Assembly (NCBI RefSeq): GCF_030269685.1
Contig: NZ_BSTT01000001.1
Coordinates: 558,001 to 622,000 of the forward strand
Origin: Actinomycetospora sp. NBRC 106378
GTDB lineage: Bacteria; Actinomycetota; Actinomycetes; Mycobacteriales; Pseudonocardiaceae
Length of the DNA: 64,000 nucleotides
Direction: 5' to 3'
The notes under the pieces: model-generated
Databases searched by the model: none
Told to the model about the DNA's origin: nothing
The model's input: the letters and a program-made list of their open reading frames with translations, nothing else
Translations under genes and position numbers: made by a program
Part shown: positions 42,993 to 51,850 of the stretch, in pieces
Layout of the letters: each line of letters starts with the position of its first letter
Numbering within the stretch: position 1 is the stretch's first letter

Positions 42993-43012
42993 AGGCAAGT
43001 GAGGGCTTGCCT
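42993..43012. promoter_or_regulatory. Candidate ArsR operator abutting the start codon
   Basis: AGGCAAG-TGAGGG-CTTGCCT: perfect 7-nt arms, 6-nt spacer, ending at the base before ATG 43013. ArsR-family repressors often bind such short dyads near their own promoter and start. Confidence 0.55.
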
Positions 43013-43297
43013 ATGGTGCCCGGGGTGAGCGACGTCTACCGGGCGCTGGCCGACCCCACGCGCCGCGCCCTGCTCGACGCGCTCACCGCGACCGACGGCC
43101 AGACGTTGTTCGCGTTGTGCGGCGCGCTGCTCGAGCGCGGCCTGTCACCCACCCGGCAGGCCGTGTCCCAGCACCTCGCCGTCCTCGAGGAGGCCGGACT
43201 CGTCCGCGTCCGCCGCGAGGGCCGCTACAAGTTCCACGACCTCGACACCCGTCCGCTGCGGGAGATCGCGCGGCGGTGGCCCGTCCCGGAGGAGTGA
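43013..43297 (+). CDS. ArsR-family winged-helix repressor
   Basis: A 94-residue wHTH protein (VYRALADPTRRALLDALTA, SPTRQAVSQHLAVLEEAGLV, VRREGRYKFHDL) without obvious metal-binding Cys clusters. It is followed after 4 nt by a VOC protein, a common ArsR/VOC pair. Earlier starts (TTG 43007) would lie within the operator, so I use ATG 43013. Confidence 0.88.
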   Translation: MVPGVSDVYRALADPTRRALLDALTATDGQTLFALCGALLERGLSPTRQAVSQHLAVLEEAGLVRVRREGRYKFHDLDTRPLREIARRWPVPEE

Positions 43298-43301
43298 CCC
43301 G

Positions 43302-43685
43302 ATGCCGAAGGTGTCCTACTGCAGCGTGTTCGTCGACGACCAGGAGCGCGCGTTGCGCTTCTACCGCGACGTCCTCGGCTTCGAGCTCAAGCACGACGTC
43401 CCGCTGGGCGAGCACCGGTGGCTCACCCTCACCGCGCCCGGCGACCCGGACGGCGCCCAGCTCGTGCTCGAGCCCGCCGAGCACCCGGCCGTGGGCCCGT
43501 TCCGCGCCGCGCTGGTCGAGGACGGCATCCCCGCCACCGCGTTCGAGGTCGACGACGTGGCCGCCGAGGCGGAGCGGCTCACCGGGCGCGGGGTCACGGT
43601 CGTGCAGCCACCGACCCCGGCCGGCCCGATCACGATCGCCGTCGTCGACGACACCTGCGGCAACCTCGTGCAGCTGTTCTCGTAG
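43302..43685 (+). CDS. Glyoxalase/bleomycin resistance (VOC) family protein
   Basis: A 127-residue VOC fold with two beta-alpha-beta-beta-beta halves (VSYCSVFVDDQERALRFYRD, LVLEP, AFEVDDVAAEAERL, VVDDTCGNLVQLF). Metal ligand pattern H/E partly visible (EHRWLTL, LVLEP). Substrate unknown. Operon with the ArsR gene. Confidence 0.88.
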   Translation: MPKVSYCSVFVDDQERALRFYRDVLGFELKHDVPLGEHRWLTLTAPGDPDGAQLVLEPAEHPAVGPFRAALVEDGIPATAFEVDDVAAEAERLTGRGVTVVQPPTPAGPITIAVVDDTCGNLVQLFS

Positions 43686-43700
43686 GTGCGCTGCGCGCTC

Positions 43701-43740
43701 GTGCGCACTCATGGTCGCCACAGCGGCCGTGAGTGCTCAC
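43701..43740. terminator. Hairpin between convergent VOC and DUF1330 genes
   Basis: GTGCGCACTCATGGTCGC pairs with GCGGCCGTGAGTGCTCAC with one mismatch and two G-U pairs and a 4-nt loop (CACA). Its AGTGCTCACCTG end matches the hairpin at 32354. Both hairpins follow a TAGGTGC sequence at the preceding stop codon. Confidence 0.6.
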
Positions 43741-43751
43741 CTGAGCGGAAC

Positions 43752-44039
43752 TCACAGCGCCTCGATGATCCGGATGTCGCGGTCGGCGCCGTCCCCGAGC
43801 GCCGCGAGCGCCTCCTGGTAGGCCGGGCTCTCGTAGGCGGCGACGGCCTGCTCGACGCTGTCGAACGCGATCAGCGTCGTCCGCTCGCGGGTGCCCTGCT
43901 CGAACGCGGCTGCCGGCGTGCCGCGCGCGAGGAAGGTCCCGCCGGCGGCGCGCATCGCCGGTCCGGCGAGCGCGACGTACGCGTCGAGCTTCTCCGGGTC
44001 CCGGATCGCGCGGAAGGTGTTGATCCAGTAGGCGCCCAC
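43752..44039 (-). CDS. DUF1330 family protein
   Basis: A 95-residue dimeric alpha/beta-barrel-type protein (VGAYWINTFRAIRDPEKLDA, AAAFEQGTRERTTLIAF, SPAYQEALAAL). Family function is not known; related to ABM-type folds. GTG 44039 lies 4 nt after the stop of the next gene upstream. Confidence 0.8.
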   Translation of the reverse strand: MGAYWINTFRAIRDPEKLDAYVALAGPAMRAAGGTFLARGTPAAAFEQGTRERTTLIAFDSVEQAVAAYESPAYQEALAALGDGADRDIRIIEAL

Positions 44040-44043
44040 CCGG

Positions 44044-44349
44044 TCAGCCTGCCCGCCGCGTCCACCCCCCGACGACGGGTGCGGGCGTCCGGGCGAGCGC
44101 GACGTTCCGGTGCGCGCTGATGGTGGTGGCGAGGATGTGCGCGTTGCGCGCCACCACCGGGTTGTGTCGGCCCGACACCCGCTCGACCGCGCCCTCCAGC
44201 AGCTCGACGGCGTGCGCGAGCTCGGCGAGGACGTCCCGCGACCACTGCGTGCGGTCGACGCCGGCCGGGCACAGGCCCGCGCCCCGCTCGGTGAGCTCGA
44301 GCAGGTAGTCCACGACCTCGTCCATCGACCCGATCCCGGTGGTGTGCAT
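44044..44349 (-). CDS. Small helical protein, unknown
   Basis: A 101-residue, mainly helical protein (SMDEVVDYLLELTERGAG, DVLAELAHAVELLEGAVERV, ARNAHILATTISAHRNVALA) without signal or membrane segment. I do not recognise a family. Co-oriented with and 4 nt from the DUF1330 gene, so probably one transcript. Confidence 0.6.
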   Translation of the reverse strand: MHTTGIGSMDEVVDYLLELTERGAGLCPAGVDRTQWSRDVLAELAHAVELLEGAVERVSGRHNPVVARNAHILATTISAHRNVALARTPAPVVGGWTRRAG

Positions 44350-44466
44350 GCCCGCAGTCCTACGCCGCCCGCAGGGTCGGGGCGGAGGCGTTGACGAGGT
44401 CGAGACGCGCGAGGCGACGGCCTTGCCGTGGCGCACACACACGGGCCCGACGCGACGGAGAAGCAA

Positions 44467-44507
44467 GCCCCGCTCCCCGTCCGCTCCCCAGCGACGAGGA
44501 GCGGGGC
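44467..44507 (-). terminator. Hairpin downstream of the monooxygenase-like gene
   Basis: GCCCCGCTCC and GGAGCGGGGC are perfect 10-nt arms around a 21-nt loop. It lies in the 278-nt gap 44350-44627, in which I see no other feature; it is 121 nt after the ABM stop. Confidence 0.45.
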
Positions 44508-44627
44508 CGACCTCCATCCGGGGACCGTGTCGGCGTTCCCCGAACCCGGCGCAGCCCCTGTGCGCTGGGATTCCTCCCCCGACCGGCCCGAAACCGTCAT
44601 CGGTGCGGTTTCTCGATCCAGCCGCCG

Positions 44628-44918
44628 TCAGCCGGTCAAGGATCGGACGTCCGCGACGTCGTACTCGGCCACCGAGGCGCCGAGGAGCTGCGCCGTCTGC
44701 TCGTCGCCCGTCCCCGCGCCGCGGAAGGCCTCGACGTCGGCCTGCGACGCCCACCGCTCGAGGACGTTGATCCGCCCGGGGTCGAGCAGGTCGGCCGACA
44801 GCGCGAAGTCGAGGCACCCGCGAGCGCCCCGCGCCTGCTCGACGACGGCCACGCACCCGGCCAGGTACGCCTCCCGCGCCTCCGGTGCGACCAGCAGATG
44901 TCCCGCCACGATGACCAT
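44628..44918 (-). CDS. Antibiotic biosynthesis monooxygenase (ABM) domain protein
   Basis: A 96-residue ferredoxin-like fold (VIVAGHLLVAPEAREAYLAG, GCLDFALSADLLDPGRINVL, ERWASQADVEAFRG). ABM proteins are small quinol or heme-active oxygenases; no heme ligand can be assigned here. GGAAGG lies near ATG 44918. Confidence 0.82.
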   Translation of the reverse strand: MVIVAGHLLVAPEAREAYLAGCVAVVEQARGARGCLDFALSADLLDPGRINVLERWASQADVEAFRGAGTGDEQTAQLLGASVAEYDVADVRSLTG

Positions 44919-44971
44919 GGGTCCCCTTCCGAGGTCGACGCACCGAGTGTCCCCGGGACCGGGCGCGGCGG

Positions 44972-45490
44972 TCAGGTCCGGGTGCCGGTGGGGTCGGGCG
45001 GACGGGATCGCCGTCCGGCGTCGGGGAACCGGGCGGGCGGCGCCCCCCGTTCGATCTCGCGAGCGACCGCACCGCGCCGTCGCTCGCCGAGGAGCTGGCC
45101 CAGGATGGCGGCGGCGGCGGTGTCGCCGTCGTCCCGGAGGAGGGCGACCAGGGCGACGCGCAGCCCCCGCGAGACGAGGCTGGACGGCGCGGGCTCGGGC
45201 CGCGCGAGCTCGGGGCACTCCTCGCCGACCGCAGCGAGCACCTCGACGACCTCACCGGTGAGCCGCACCTGCTCGGCGGCGCCCCGCTTGTCGCTGGCCG
45301 CCGTCACCTCGGCCTGCATCCCGCGGAGATCCACGCCGAAGCCGAGGAGGACGGTCCGGACGAGCGGGTCGGCCACGCTGGCCATGAGCAGGTGTTCGGT
45401 CCCGATGATCTGGGAGCCGAGTCGCAGCGCCTCCTGACGTGCCCCGAGCCGGCGCGCGAGGAGCAGCGATGCCTCCGGTACGCCGGTCAC
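44972..45490 (-). CDS. Clp N-terminal domain protein
   Basis: A 172-residue protein with one Clp_N (double-Clp repeat) domain: LLARRLGARQEALRLGSQII, GTEHLLMASVADPLV, LLGFGVDL, and a second helical half near 100-140. It lacks the AAA+ domain of ClpC/ClpA, so it may be a stand-alone adaptor. An Arg/Pro-rich C-terminus follows. The remainder of the 255-nt gap upstream (45491-45745) shows only a 17-bp tandem duplication. Confidence 0.72.
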   Translation of the reverse strand: MTGVPEASLLLARRLGARQEALRLGSQIIGTEHLLMASVADPLVRTVLLGFGVDLRGMQAEVTAASDKRGAAEQVRLTGEVVEVLAAVGEECPELARPEPAPSSLVSRGLRVALVALLRDDGDTAAAAILGQLLGERRRGAVAREIERGAPPARFPDAGRRSRPPDPTGTRT

Positions 45491-45702
45491 CGGGGCGGCG
45501 TCCGCCCGGCGGTCGCCTCGGCGTCGACGCTCATCACGCGGCCGACGGTAGGGGTTTCAGAAGGGGATGAACAGGGAACGGCCCTCGGCTCCCGCGGATC
45601 CTCACCACACGTCTTCGCCTGCCGACCAGGCTCGTCGCGGATCGGCCATCGTGCGACCGGGCGCGCTGCGCGTGGACGGACTGCCGGCTCGCTCGCAGCG
45701 GC

Positions 45703-45736
45703 GCGGTGTCACTCCCGCAGCGGTGTCACTCCCGCA
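45703..45736. repeat. Exact 17-bp tandem duplication
   Basis: GCGGTGTCACTCCCGCA occurs twice without interruption at 45703-45719 and 45720-45736, 10 nt downstream of the stop of the SnoaL-like gene (minus strand). Confidence 0.75.
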
Positions 45737-45745
45737 GCACGGCGA

Positions 45746-46294
45746 TCACGAGCCCGGCGTCCCGGACGGTCCGGACCCGGCCACGGCTCGACGCCGGGCC
45801 AGGAGCATCCGGGCGAGGTAGACCGGGCTCGGCGGGGTCCACCCGAGCTGCCGCCCCAGGGCCAGGTCGTCCCGGTTGGCCCAGTGCTCGACGATCCTGC
45901 CGTCCTTCATCCGGAACCAGTGGGTCTGGGTGACGGCGAACTCGCGGTTCCGCGGCGGGAAGACCATCTCCACCGCGGCGTCCGCGGTGTACGCGGTGAA
46001 CGGGCCGGTCTGTCGCCCGCTCATGGTGGTGTGGAGCACGACGAGGTCGCCGTCCTGGACGGCGTCGTGCACCTCCCAGCGGAGGTCGGAGTAGGCCTCG
46101 CGCAGCCACTGCGCGGACGCGTGGAAGCCCGCGGGGCCTGCGGTCCGCGCGCCCACCGGCTCGTCCTCGGCCTCGCGGTTGACGGCCGCCGGGTCGTAGA
46201 TCTCGGCGAACTGGTCGACGGTCCCGTTCGCCATCAGCTCCATCGACCTGATGCACACGGCCTTGTCCCCGGTCGCGTCCGTCGCTGCTGCCAT
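45746..46294 (-). CDS. SnoaL-like ester cyclase / NTF2-fold protein
   Basis: A 182-residue NTF2-like fold (MELMANGTVDQFAEIYDPAA, WLREAYSDLRWEVHDAVQDG, TQTHWFRMKDGRIVEHW). The closing HWFRMKDGRIVEHW block is typical of SnoaL-like polyketide cyclases and steroid isomerase relatives. Substrate unknown. The upstream gap contains the acyl-CoA synthetase terminator. Confidence 0.82.
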   Translation of the reverse strand: MAAATDATGDKAVCIRSMELMANGTVDQFAEIYDPAAVNREAEDEPVGARTAGPAGFHASAQWLREAYSDLRWEVHDAVQDGDLVVLHTTMSGRQTGPFTAYTADAAVEMVFPPRNREFAVTQTHWFRMKDGRIVEHWANRDDLALGRQLGWTPPSPVYLARMLLARRRAVAGSGPSGTPGS

Positions 46295-46372
46295 CCCGGC
46301 ACCCCCGTCACCGCCGCGACAGCGTGCTCCGGGGGGAGTCGGCGGTCAAGACACCTCGGCGCGCCCCGACCG

Positions 46373-46401
46373 CGGGCCCTGCCCGGAGGAGGCAGGGCCC
46401 G
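46373..46401 (-). terminator. Strong terminator hairpin after the acyl-CoA synthetase
   Basis: CGGGCCCTGCC (46373-46383) and GGCAGGGCCCG (46391-46401) form 11 perfect pairs with a 7-nt loop, 16 nt beyond the acyl-CoA synthetase stop (minus strand). Confidence 0.75.
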
Positions 46402-46416
46402 TCGTCGGGAAGACCG

Positions 46417-47994
46417 TCAGGCGTTCTCGCGGGCGCGGAGGTCCTTGCGCAGGATCTTGCCGGAGCCCGACTTCGGGATCTGGTCGATGAACTCGACCAC
46501 GCGCACCTTCTTGTGCGGCGCGATGCGCTCGGCGACGAAGGACATGACGTCGTCCTCGGAGATCTCGGCACCCTGCTGCTTCACCACGAACGCCTTGGGG
46601 ATCTCCTCGCCCTCGGCGTCCTTGACCCCGATGACGGCCGCGTCGGCGATCGAGTCGTTGGTCAGCAGCAGCGCCTCGAGCTCGGCCGGCGGCACCTGGT
46701 AGCCCTTGTACTTGATGAGCTCCTTGACCCGGTCGACGATGTAGAAGACGCCCTCGTCGGTGACGGTGGCGACGTCGCCGGTGTGCAGGTAGCCGTCGTC
46801 GTCCAGCGTCGAGGCGGTGGCCTCGGCGTTGTTGAGGTACTCGCGCATGACGTTGGGGCCCTTGACCCACAGCTCGCCGCGCTCGCTCTCCTCCCCGGTC
46901 TCCGGGTCGACGATCTTGCACTCGATGTTGGGCAGCGCGACGCCGATCGAGGAGAGGTCCATGTCGGGCCGGTCCTCGGGCATGGCGTGGCTGACCGGGG
47001 AGAGCTCGGTCATGCCGTAGCCCTGGAAGACCTTGCAGTTCAGCCGCTTGGCGACCTTGTGGCCGAGGTCGGCGTCGAGCGCAGCGGCGCCGGAGAAGAC
47101 GACGTCGACGCAGTCGATGTCGTACTGCTCGACCATCGGGTGCTTGGCCAGGGCCACCGCTATCGGCGGCGCGATGTAGATGCGGTCGACCCGGTGCTCG
47201 GAGACGATCCGCAGGAACTCCGCGAGGTCGAACTTCGGCATCGTCACGACGGCGGCCCGGTTGTAGATGCCGTTGTTCATCATTACGGTCATGCCGTAGA
47301 TGTGGAAGAACGGCAGGACCGCGAGGATCTTCGACTCGGGCGTCGTCTGCTGCATCGCCGCGAACTGCACGAGGTTCGCGACGAGGTTGCGGTGCGTCAG
47401 CACGACGCCCTTGGCACGCCCGGTGGTGCCCGACGAGTACGGCAGCGCCGCCACGTCGTCGCCGGAGAGCTGCACCGTCGGGCGCTCGGCGGTGGTCGTC
47501 AACAGGTCGGCCAGCGCGTTCTCGGGCAGCGGCGTGGACGCCTCGTCGCGGGCCGCGTCGAGCAGCACGACCTCCGTGACGGCGAGCCCCTCCTCGCGCA
47601 GCGCCGCCCGGGCCCGGTCGAGGAACGCCGACACCGTGACGAGCATCTTCGCGCCCGAGTCCCGCAGCTGGAACGCCAGCTCGTCGGGGGTGTAGAGCGC
47701 GTTGACCGTGGACACCGCCACGCCCGCGGCGAGGGCGCCGTGGAACACGACGGGGTAGTACGGGGTGTTCGGCGCGAACAGCGCGATGACGTCGCCCCGC
47801 CCGAGGCCCCGCTCGCCGAGCGCCGCCGCGAACCGGTCGACGCCCTGGGCGAGCTCGCCGAAGGTCATGCTGCGCCCCGACGGGCCGTCGATCAGGGCGA
47901 TGCGGTCGGCGTGCTCGCCCAGGTCGGAGAAGAGGAACTCCGGCAGGCCCACGTCGGGGATGTCGACGTCGGCGAACGGACTACGCACGGTCAT
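46417..47994 (-). CDS. AMP-dependent acyl-CoA synthetase (4-coumarate-CoA ligase family)
   Basis: A 525-residue ANL-superfamily enzyme. The AMP-binding P-loop YSSGTTGRAKGV is at 186-197; FQGYGMTELSPVSH and the hinge/adenylation block (GELWVKGPNVM, YLHTGDVA, KYKGYQVPPAELEALL) follow; the catalytic Lys is K513 in SGKILRK. Adenylates a carboxylic acid and links it to CoA; a hydroxycinnamate or fatty acid cannot be told apart. Confidence 0.93.
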   Translation of the reverse strand: MTVRSPFADVDIPDVGLPEFLFSDLGEHADRIALIDGPSGRSMTFGELAQGVDRFAAALGERGLGRGDVIALFAPNTPYYPVVFHGALAAGVAVSTVNALYTPDELAFQLRDSGAKMLVTVSAFLDRARAALREEGLAVTEVVLLDAARDEASTPLPENALADLLTTTAERPTVQLSGDDVAALPYSSGTTGRAKGVVLTHRNLVANLVQFAAMQQTTPESKILAVLPFFHIYGMTVMMNNGIYNRAAVVTMPKFDLAEFLRIVSEHRVDRIYIAPPIAVALAKHPMVEQYDIDCVDVVFSGAAALDADLGHKVAKRLNCKVFQGYGMTELSPVSHAMPEDRPDMDLSSIGVALPNIECKIVDPETGEESERGELWVKGPNVMREYLNNAEATASTLDDDGYLHTGDVATVTDEGVFYIVDRVKELIKYKGYQVPPAELEALLLTNDSIADAAVIGVKDAEGEEIPKAFVVKQQGAEISEDDVMSFVAERIAPHKKVRVVEFIDQIPKSGSGKILRKDLRARENA

Positions 47995-48105
47995 GCAGTG
48001 GCTCCTCGATCTGCGTCAGCTGGGTCACACCAACTTACCGAGCGGTACGCCGGAGAGCACGTGAAGTCACCGAGGAATCGGACAATCCGGCCGAGCCCCG
48101 CTCCG

Positions 48106-48588
48106 CTACGTCTCCCCCACCAGGTGCTGGAACGCTCGGAGGTTCGCCAGCGACTCGCCGCGGGACTCCCGCCAGGCCCACTCGCGCCGGATCGACGTCG
48201 CGAACCCGAGCTCGATGAGCGTGTTGAAGTCGCCGTCGCCCGCCTCAAGCACCTGCCCCAGGATGCGGTCGAGCTCGTCGTCGGTGACCGCGTGCCGCCC
48301 CACGCGACCGACGAGGTGGATGTCGCCCATGTCGTCGAGGCAGTAGTGCACGCCGTAGAGGCGCGTGTTGCGCTGCAGCAGCCAGCGGTAGACGCCCTCG
48401 AAGTTCTCGTCGGGCCGCCGGCACACGAACGCCTCGACCAGCAGGGCGTGCGGGGTGAGCACGAGCCAGCAGTTGGTCTGCAGCTTCTTGGTGCCGGGCA
48501 GGGTGACGAAGAAGCTGTTCTCGTCGCGGCGCTGGTAGGCGAGCTCGCGCTCGTCGAGGGCGGCGCGGATGACCTCGGGCAGGCTCAC
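48106..48588 (-). CDS. YbjN domain protein
   Basis: A 160-residue protein of the YbjN fold (type III secretion chaperone-like): [59 protein letters not shown]. Rv0487 equivalent. The GTG at 48588 overlaps the mshA stop (GTGA), so it is translated with mshA; function unknown. Confidence 0.87.
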   Translation of the reverse strand: MSLPEVIRAALDERELAYQRRDENSFFVTLPGTKKLQTNCWLVLTPHALLVEAFVCRRPDENFEGVYRWLLQRNTRLYGVHYCLDDMGDIHLVGRVGRHAVTDDELDRILGQVLEAGDGDFNTLIELGFATSIRREWAWRESRGESLANLRAFQHLVGET

Positions 48589-49949
48589 ACCGCCACCCCC
48601 CGCGGCGCGAGCCGGGCGGCCGCCGCCTCGGCGTAGGTGGCGAGCAGGGCGTCGGCGGTCCGGTCCCACGAGAACGCCTGGGCGTGCTCGATCGCCCCGG
48701 CGGCGAGCCGACCCCGGGTCGTGCGGTCGACGGCGGCCCGCTCGAGCGCGGAGGCCCACGAGACCGCCGAGTGGTCGTCGACCAGCAGGCCGGACCGGCC
48801 GTCGGACACCGCCACCGGCAGCCCGCCCACGGCCGCGGCGACCACCGGCGTCCCGCAGGCCTGCGCCTCGAGGGCCACCAGCCCGAACGACTCCGAGTGG
48901 CTCGGCACCGCGACGACGTCCGCGGCGCGGTAGACCTCGGCGAGGGCGGCGCCCGCCCGGGGACGGAGGAATCTCACGACGTCGGTGATACCCAGTTCCT
49001 CGGCGAGATCGACGAGCACCCGCGGCTGGGCCAGACCGGAGCCCGACGGCCCGCCGACCACCAGCACCGTGAGCCGGGCACGTAGGTCCGGACGGCGGGC
49101 GATCATCTCGGCGGCGGCACGCAGCAGCACGTCCGGTGCCTTCAGGGGCTGGATGCGCCCGACGAAGGCGAGCACGACGTCGTCCTCACCCATCGACTTC
49201 CCGGCCTCCCGCGCCAGGGCGGCACGGGCCGCCGCGCGGTCGCGGGACGGGGTGAAGGTCGCCAGGTCGACGCCGGGCGCGACGGTGCGCACCCGCTCCG
49301 GGTCGGCGTCGTACTCGGCGATGAGGGCCTCGGCCTCGGCGGGCGTCGACGCGACGAGCCGGTCGGCCTCGGCCACCACCTGCTCCTCGCCGACGAGCCG
49401 GCCGAGCGGCTCGGGGGTGTCGCCGGCCGCCAGGGAGGCGTTCTTGACCTTCGCCAGGGTGTGCGCGGTGTGGACCAGCGGCACGCCCCAGCGGTCCCGC
49501 AGCAGCCACCCGACCTGGCCGGAGAGCCAGTAGTGGGAGTGCACGACGTCGAACCAGCCGGGCTCCTGACGGGCCTCGTCGCGCAGCACGCCCGAGGTGA
49601 ACGCGCAGAGCTGGCTGGGCAGGTCCTCCTTGCCGAGACCGCCGAACGGCCCGGCGACGACGTGCCGGACCAGCACGCCGGGAGCGAGCTCGGCCACGGG
49701 CGGCAGGTCCGACGCGGTCTGCCGGGTGAAGATCTCCACCTCGACCCCGCGGCGCGCCATCTCCTTCGCTGTCTGCACCACGTAGACGTTCATGCCGCCC
49801 GCGTCGCCCGTGCCGGGCTGGGCCAGCGGCGAGGTGTGCACCGAGATGACCGCCACCCGCCGTGGGGACCGCCGTACCGATGCCAGGGTCCGCGGCCTCG
49901 GCCGTGTGTGGGCCGTGCCGTCCGTCGCCGCCCTCGCCGCCGGAATCAC
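48585..49949 (-). CDS. mshA: D-inositol-3-phosphate glycosyltransferase MshA
   Basis: A 454-residue GT4 enzyme that joins GlcNAc to 1L-myo-inositol-1-phosphate, the first step of mycothiol. The acceptor-side signature [20 protein letters not shown] is near residues 38-57, HSHYWLSG follows, and the donor-site block [20 protein letters not shown] is in the C-terminal half. GTG 49949 is the best start by spacing from the SDR gene; the first ~30 residues are a low-complexity lead. It also shows this actinobacterium makes mycothiol. Confidence 0.93.
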   Translation of the reverse strand: MIPAARAATDGTAHTRPRPRTLASVRRSPRRVAVISVHTSPLAQPGTGDAGGMNVYVVQTAKEMARRGVEVEIFTRQTASDLPPVAELAPGVLVRHVVAGPFGGLGKEDLPSQLCAFTSGVLRDEARQEPGWFDVVHSHYWLSGQVGWLLRDRWGVPLVHTAHTLAKVKNASLAAGDTPEPLGRLVGEEQVVAEADRLVASTPAEAEALIAEYDADPERVRTVAPGVDLATFTPSRDRAAARAALAREAGKSMGEDDVVLAFVGRIQPLKAPDVLLRAAAEMIARRPDLRARLTVLVVGGPSGSGLAQPRVLVDLAEELGITDVVRFLRPRAGAALAEVYRAADVVAVPSHSESFGLVALEAQACGTPVVAAAVGGLPVAVSDGRSGLLVDDHSAVSWASALERAAVDRTTRGRLAAGAIEHAQAFSWDRTADALLATYAEAAAARLAPRGVAV

Positions 49950-50013
49950 GGCCCACAGCTTAGGCAACGACCAGATCGACGTCCGTCCGAAAACCGCCCT
50001 AGGGTGGCCCGCC

Positions 50014-50766
50014 GTGACCACTCCCACGGAGAAGCCGCTCGTCGTCGTCACCGGGGCGAGCTCCGGGATCGGAGCCGCGACCGCCCGCGCCCTCGCGGCG
50101 GACGGCTGGCACCCGGTCCTCGGCGCCCGTCGTCAGGACCGTATCGACGCGCTCGCCGAGGAGACCGGAGGGACCGCCGTGCCCCTCGACGTCACCGACG
50201 CCGACTCGGTCGCGGCGTTCGCGTCGCGGGTCGGCGAGCTCGGCACCCTGCGCGGCCTGGTGAACAACGCCGGTGGCGCCAAGGGCACCGAGAAGGTGAT
50301 CGAGGGCGACGAGGAGCACTGGCGCTGGATGTGGGAGTCCAACGTCCTCGGCACGATGCGCGTGACGAAGGCGCTGCTCCCGTCGCTCATCGCCTCCGGC
50401 GACGGGCACGTCGTGACGATCACCTCGATCGCCGCCCTCGAGGTCTACGACGGCGGGTCGGGCTACACCGCCGCCAAGCACGCCGAGGGCGCGCTGCACC
50501 GCACGCTGCGCGGGGAACTGCTCGGCGAGCCCGTGCGCGTCACCGAGATCGCCCCGGGCGCGGTGGAGACGGAGTTCGCGCTGGTCCGCTTCGACGGCGA
50601 CCAGCAGAAGGCCGACAACGTCTACCGCGGGATCACGCCGCTCGTCGCCGAGGACATCGCCGCGACGGTCGCGTTCGCCATGAGCCGGCCCTCGCACGTC
50701 AACATCGACACGATCGTGCTCAAGCCGCGCGACCAGGCGACCGGGATGCGGTTCAACCGGACCTAG
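50014..50766 (+). CDS. SDR family oxidoreductase
   Basis: A 250-residue classical short-chain dehydrogenase: [12 protein letters not shown] cofactor motif (11-22), VNNAGG, catalytic Ser near TITSIAAL and YTAAKHAEG (YxxxK). Rv0484c equivalent by order. Substrate unknown. GTG 50014 is divergent from mshA with only 64 nt between. Its stop overlaps the murB stop by four bases. Confidence 0.93.
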   Translation: MTTPTEKPLVVVTGASSGIGAATARALAADGWHPVLGARRQDRIDALAEETGGTAVPLDVTDADSVAAFASRVGELGTLRGLVNNAGGAKGTEKVIEGDEEHWRWMWESNVLGTMRVTKALLPSLIASGDGHVVTITSIAALEVYDGGSGYTAAKHAEGALHRTLRGELLGEPVRVTEIAPGAVETEFALVRFDGDQQKADNVYRGITPLVAEDIAATVAFAMSRPSHVNIDTIVLKPRDQATGMRFNRT

Positions 50767-51827
50767 AGCGCGCAGCCACCTACGAGCACCGGCTCGGGCA
50801 CCAGCCGCACCCCGAACGCCGTCTCCACCCGGTCCCGCACGTCGCGGGCCAGGTCGAGCAGCTGCGCGGTGGTGCCCCCGCCGCGGTGGGTCAGCGCGAG
50901 GGTGTGCCGCGTGGACACCCGCACCGGCGCGTCCGGGCCCGGGTAGCCGCGCGAGACCCCGGCGCGCTCGATCAGCGCCGCGGCGGAGAGCTTCACCCGC
51001 CCGTCGGCGGTGGGCCACGCGGTGACCGGCCCGAGGTCGCGCGCCGCCACCCGGCGCGCCACCTCGTCGGCGGTCTCCTGCCCGACGACGGGGTTGGTGA
51101 AGAAGGAGCCCGCGCTCCAGGTGTCGTGGTCGGCCTCGTCGAGGACCATGCCCTTGCCGCGCCGCAGCCCCAGCACCGCGGCCCGCGCGGCGGCCGCGGG
51201 CACCCGCGTGCCGGGCTCGACGTCCAGGACCCGGGCGAGCTCGGCGTACCGGACCGGGGCGGAGAGGCCGTCGGTGCCCACGCGGAACCGCACGGCCAGG
51301 ACGATCTCGCGGTCGGCGCCCTTGAGCCGGCTCGTGCGGTAGCCGAGCCCGAGCTCCGCGGCCGGGACCGTCACCACGGCGTCGGCGGCGCGGTCGAACA
51401 CGGTGACGTCCTCGAGCAGGTCGGCGACCTCCACGCCGTAGGCCCCGACGTTCTGCACCGGGGTCGCGCCGGTGCTCCCCGGGATGCCCGAGAGGCACTC
51501 CAGCCCGCCCAGGCCCTCCTCCACGCACGCCGCGACGAACGTGTCCCAGTCCTCCCCGGCCTCCACCGTCACCAGCGCCGTGCCGTCGGCGGCGGGCGAC
51601 ACCACGTGGCCGCGGGACTCCAGCCGGACGACCGTGCCGTCGAACCCGTCGTCGGGGACGACCAGGTTGGAGCCGCCACCGAGCACGAGCAGCCGCTCCC
51701 CGGCGGCGTCGGCCTCACGGACCGCCGCGACGATCGCGTCGCGGTCGGGCGCGCGCACCAGCCGTCGCGCCGGCCCCCCGAGATGCAGGGTGGTCAGCTC
51801 GGCCAGCGAGGCGACGGTGGTGGGCAC
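50763..51827 (-). CDS. murB: UDP-N-acetylenolpyruvoylglucosamine reductase MurB
   Basis: A 354-residue FAD enzyme that reduces the enolpyruvyl group to lactyl in UDP-MurNAc synthesis. FAD motif VLGGGSNLVVPDDGFDGTVV (48-67), IPGSTGATPVQNVGAYG, and the catalytic Ser/Glu-type end (SAGSFFTNPVV, LALTHRGGGTT). Convergent with the SDR gene with a shared CTAG. Confidence 0.95.
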   Translation of the reverse strand: MPTTVASLAELTTLHLGGPARRLVRAPDRDAIVAAVREADAAGERLLVLGGGSNLVVPDDGFDGTVVRLESRGHVVSPAADGTALVTVEAGEDWDTFVAACVEEGLGGLECLSGIPGSTGATPVQNVGAYGVEVADLLEDVTVFDRAADAVVTVPAAELGLGYRTSRLKGADREIVLAVRFRVGTDGLSAPVRYAELARVLDVEPGTRVPAAAARAAVLGLRRGKGMVLDEADHDTWSAGSFFTNPVVGQETADEVARRVAARDLGPVTAWPTADGRVKLSAAALIERAGVSRGYPGPDAPVRVSTRHTLALTHRGGGTTAQLLDLARDVRDRVETAFGVRLVPEPVLVGGCAL

Positions 51828-51850
51828 GGCCCGACGGTAACCTGCGCGCC

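Noticed and set aside
44391-45437. Plus-strand gene across 44391-45437
   Set aside because: Arg/Ser-rich shadow of two supported minus-strand genes.
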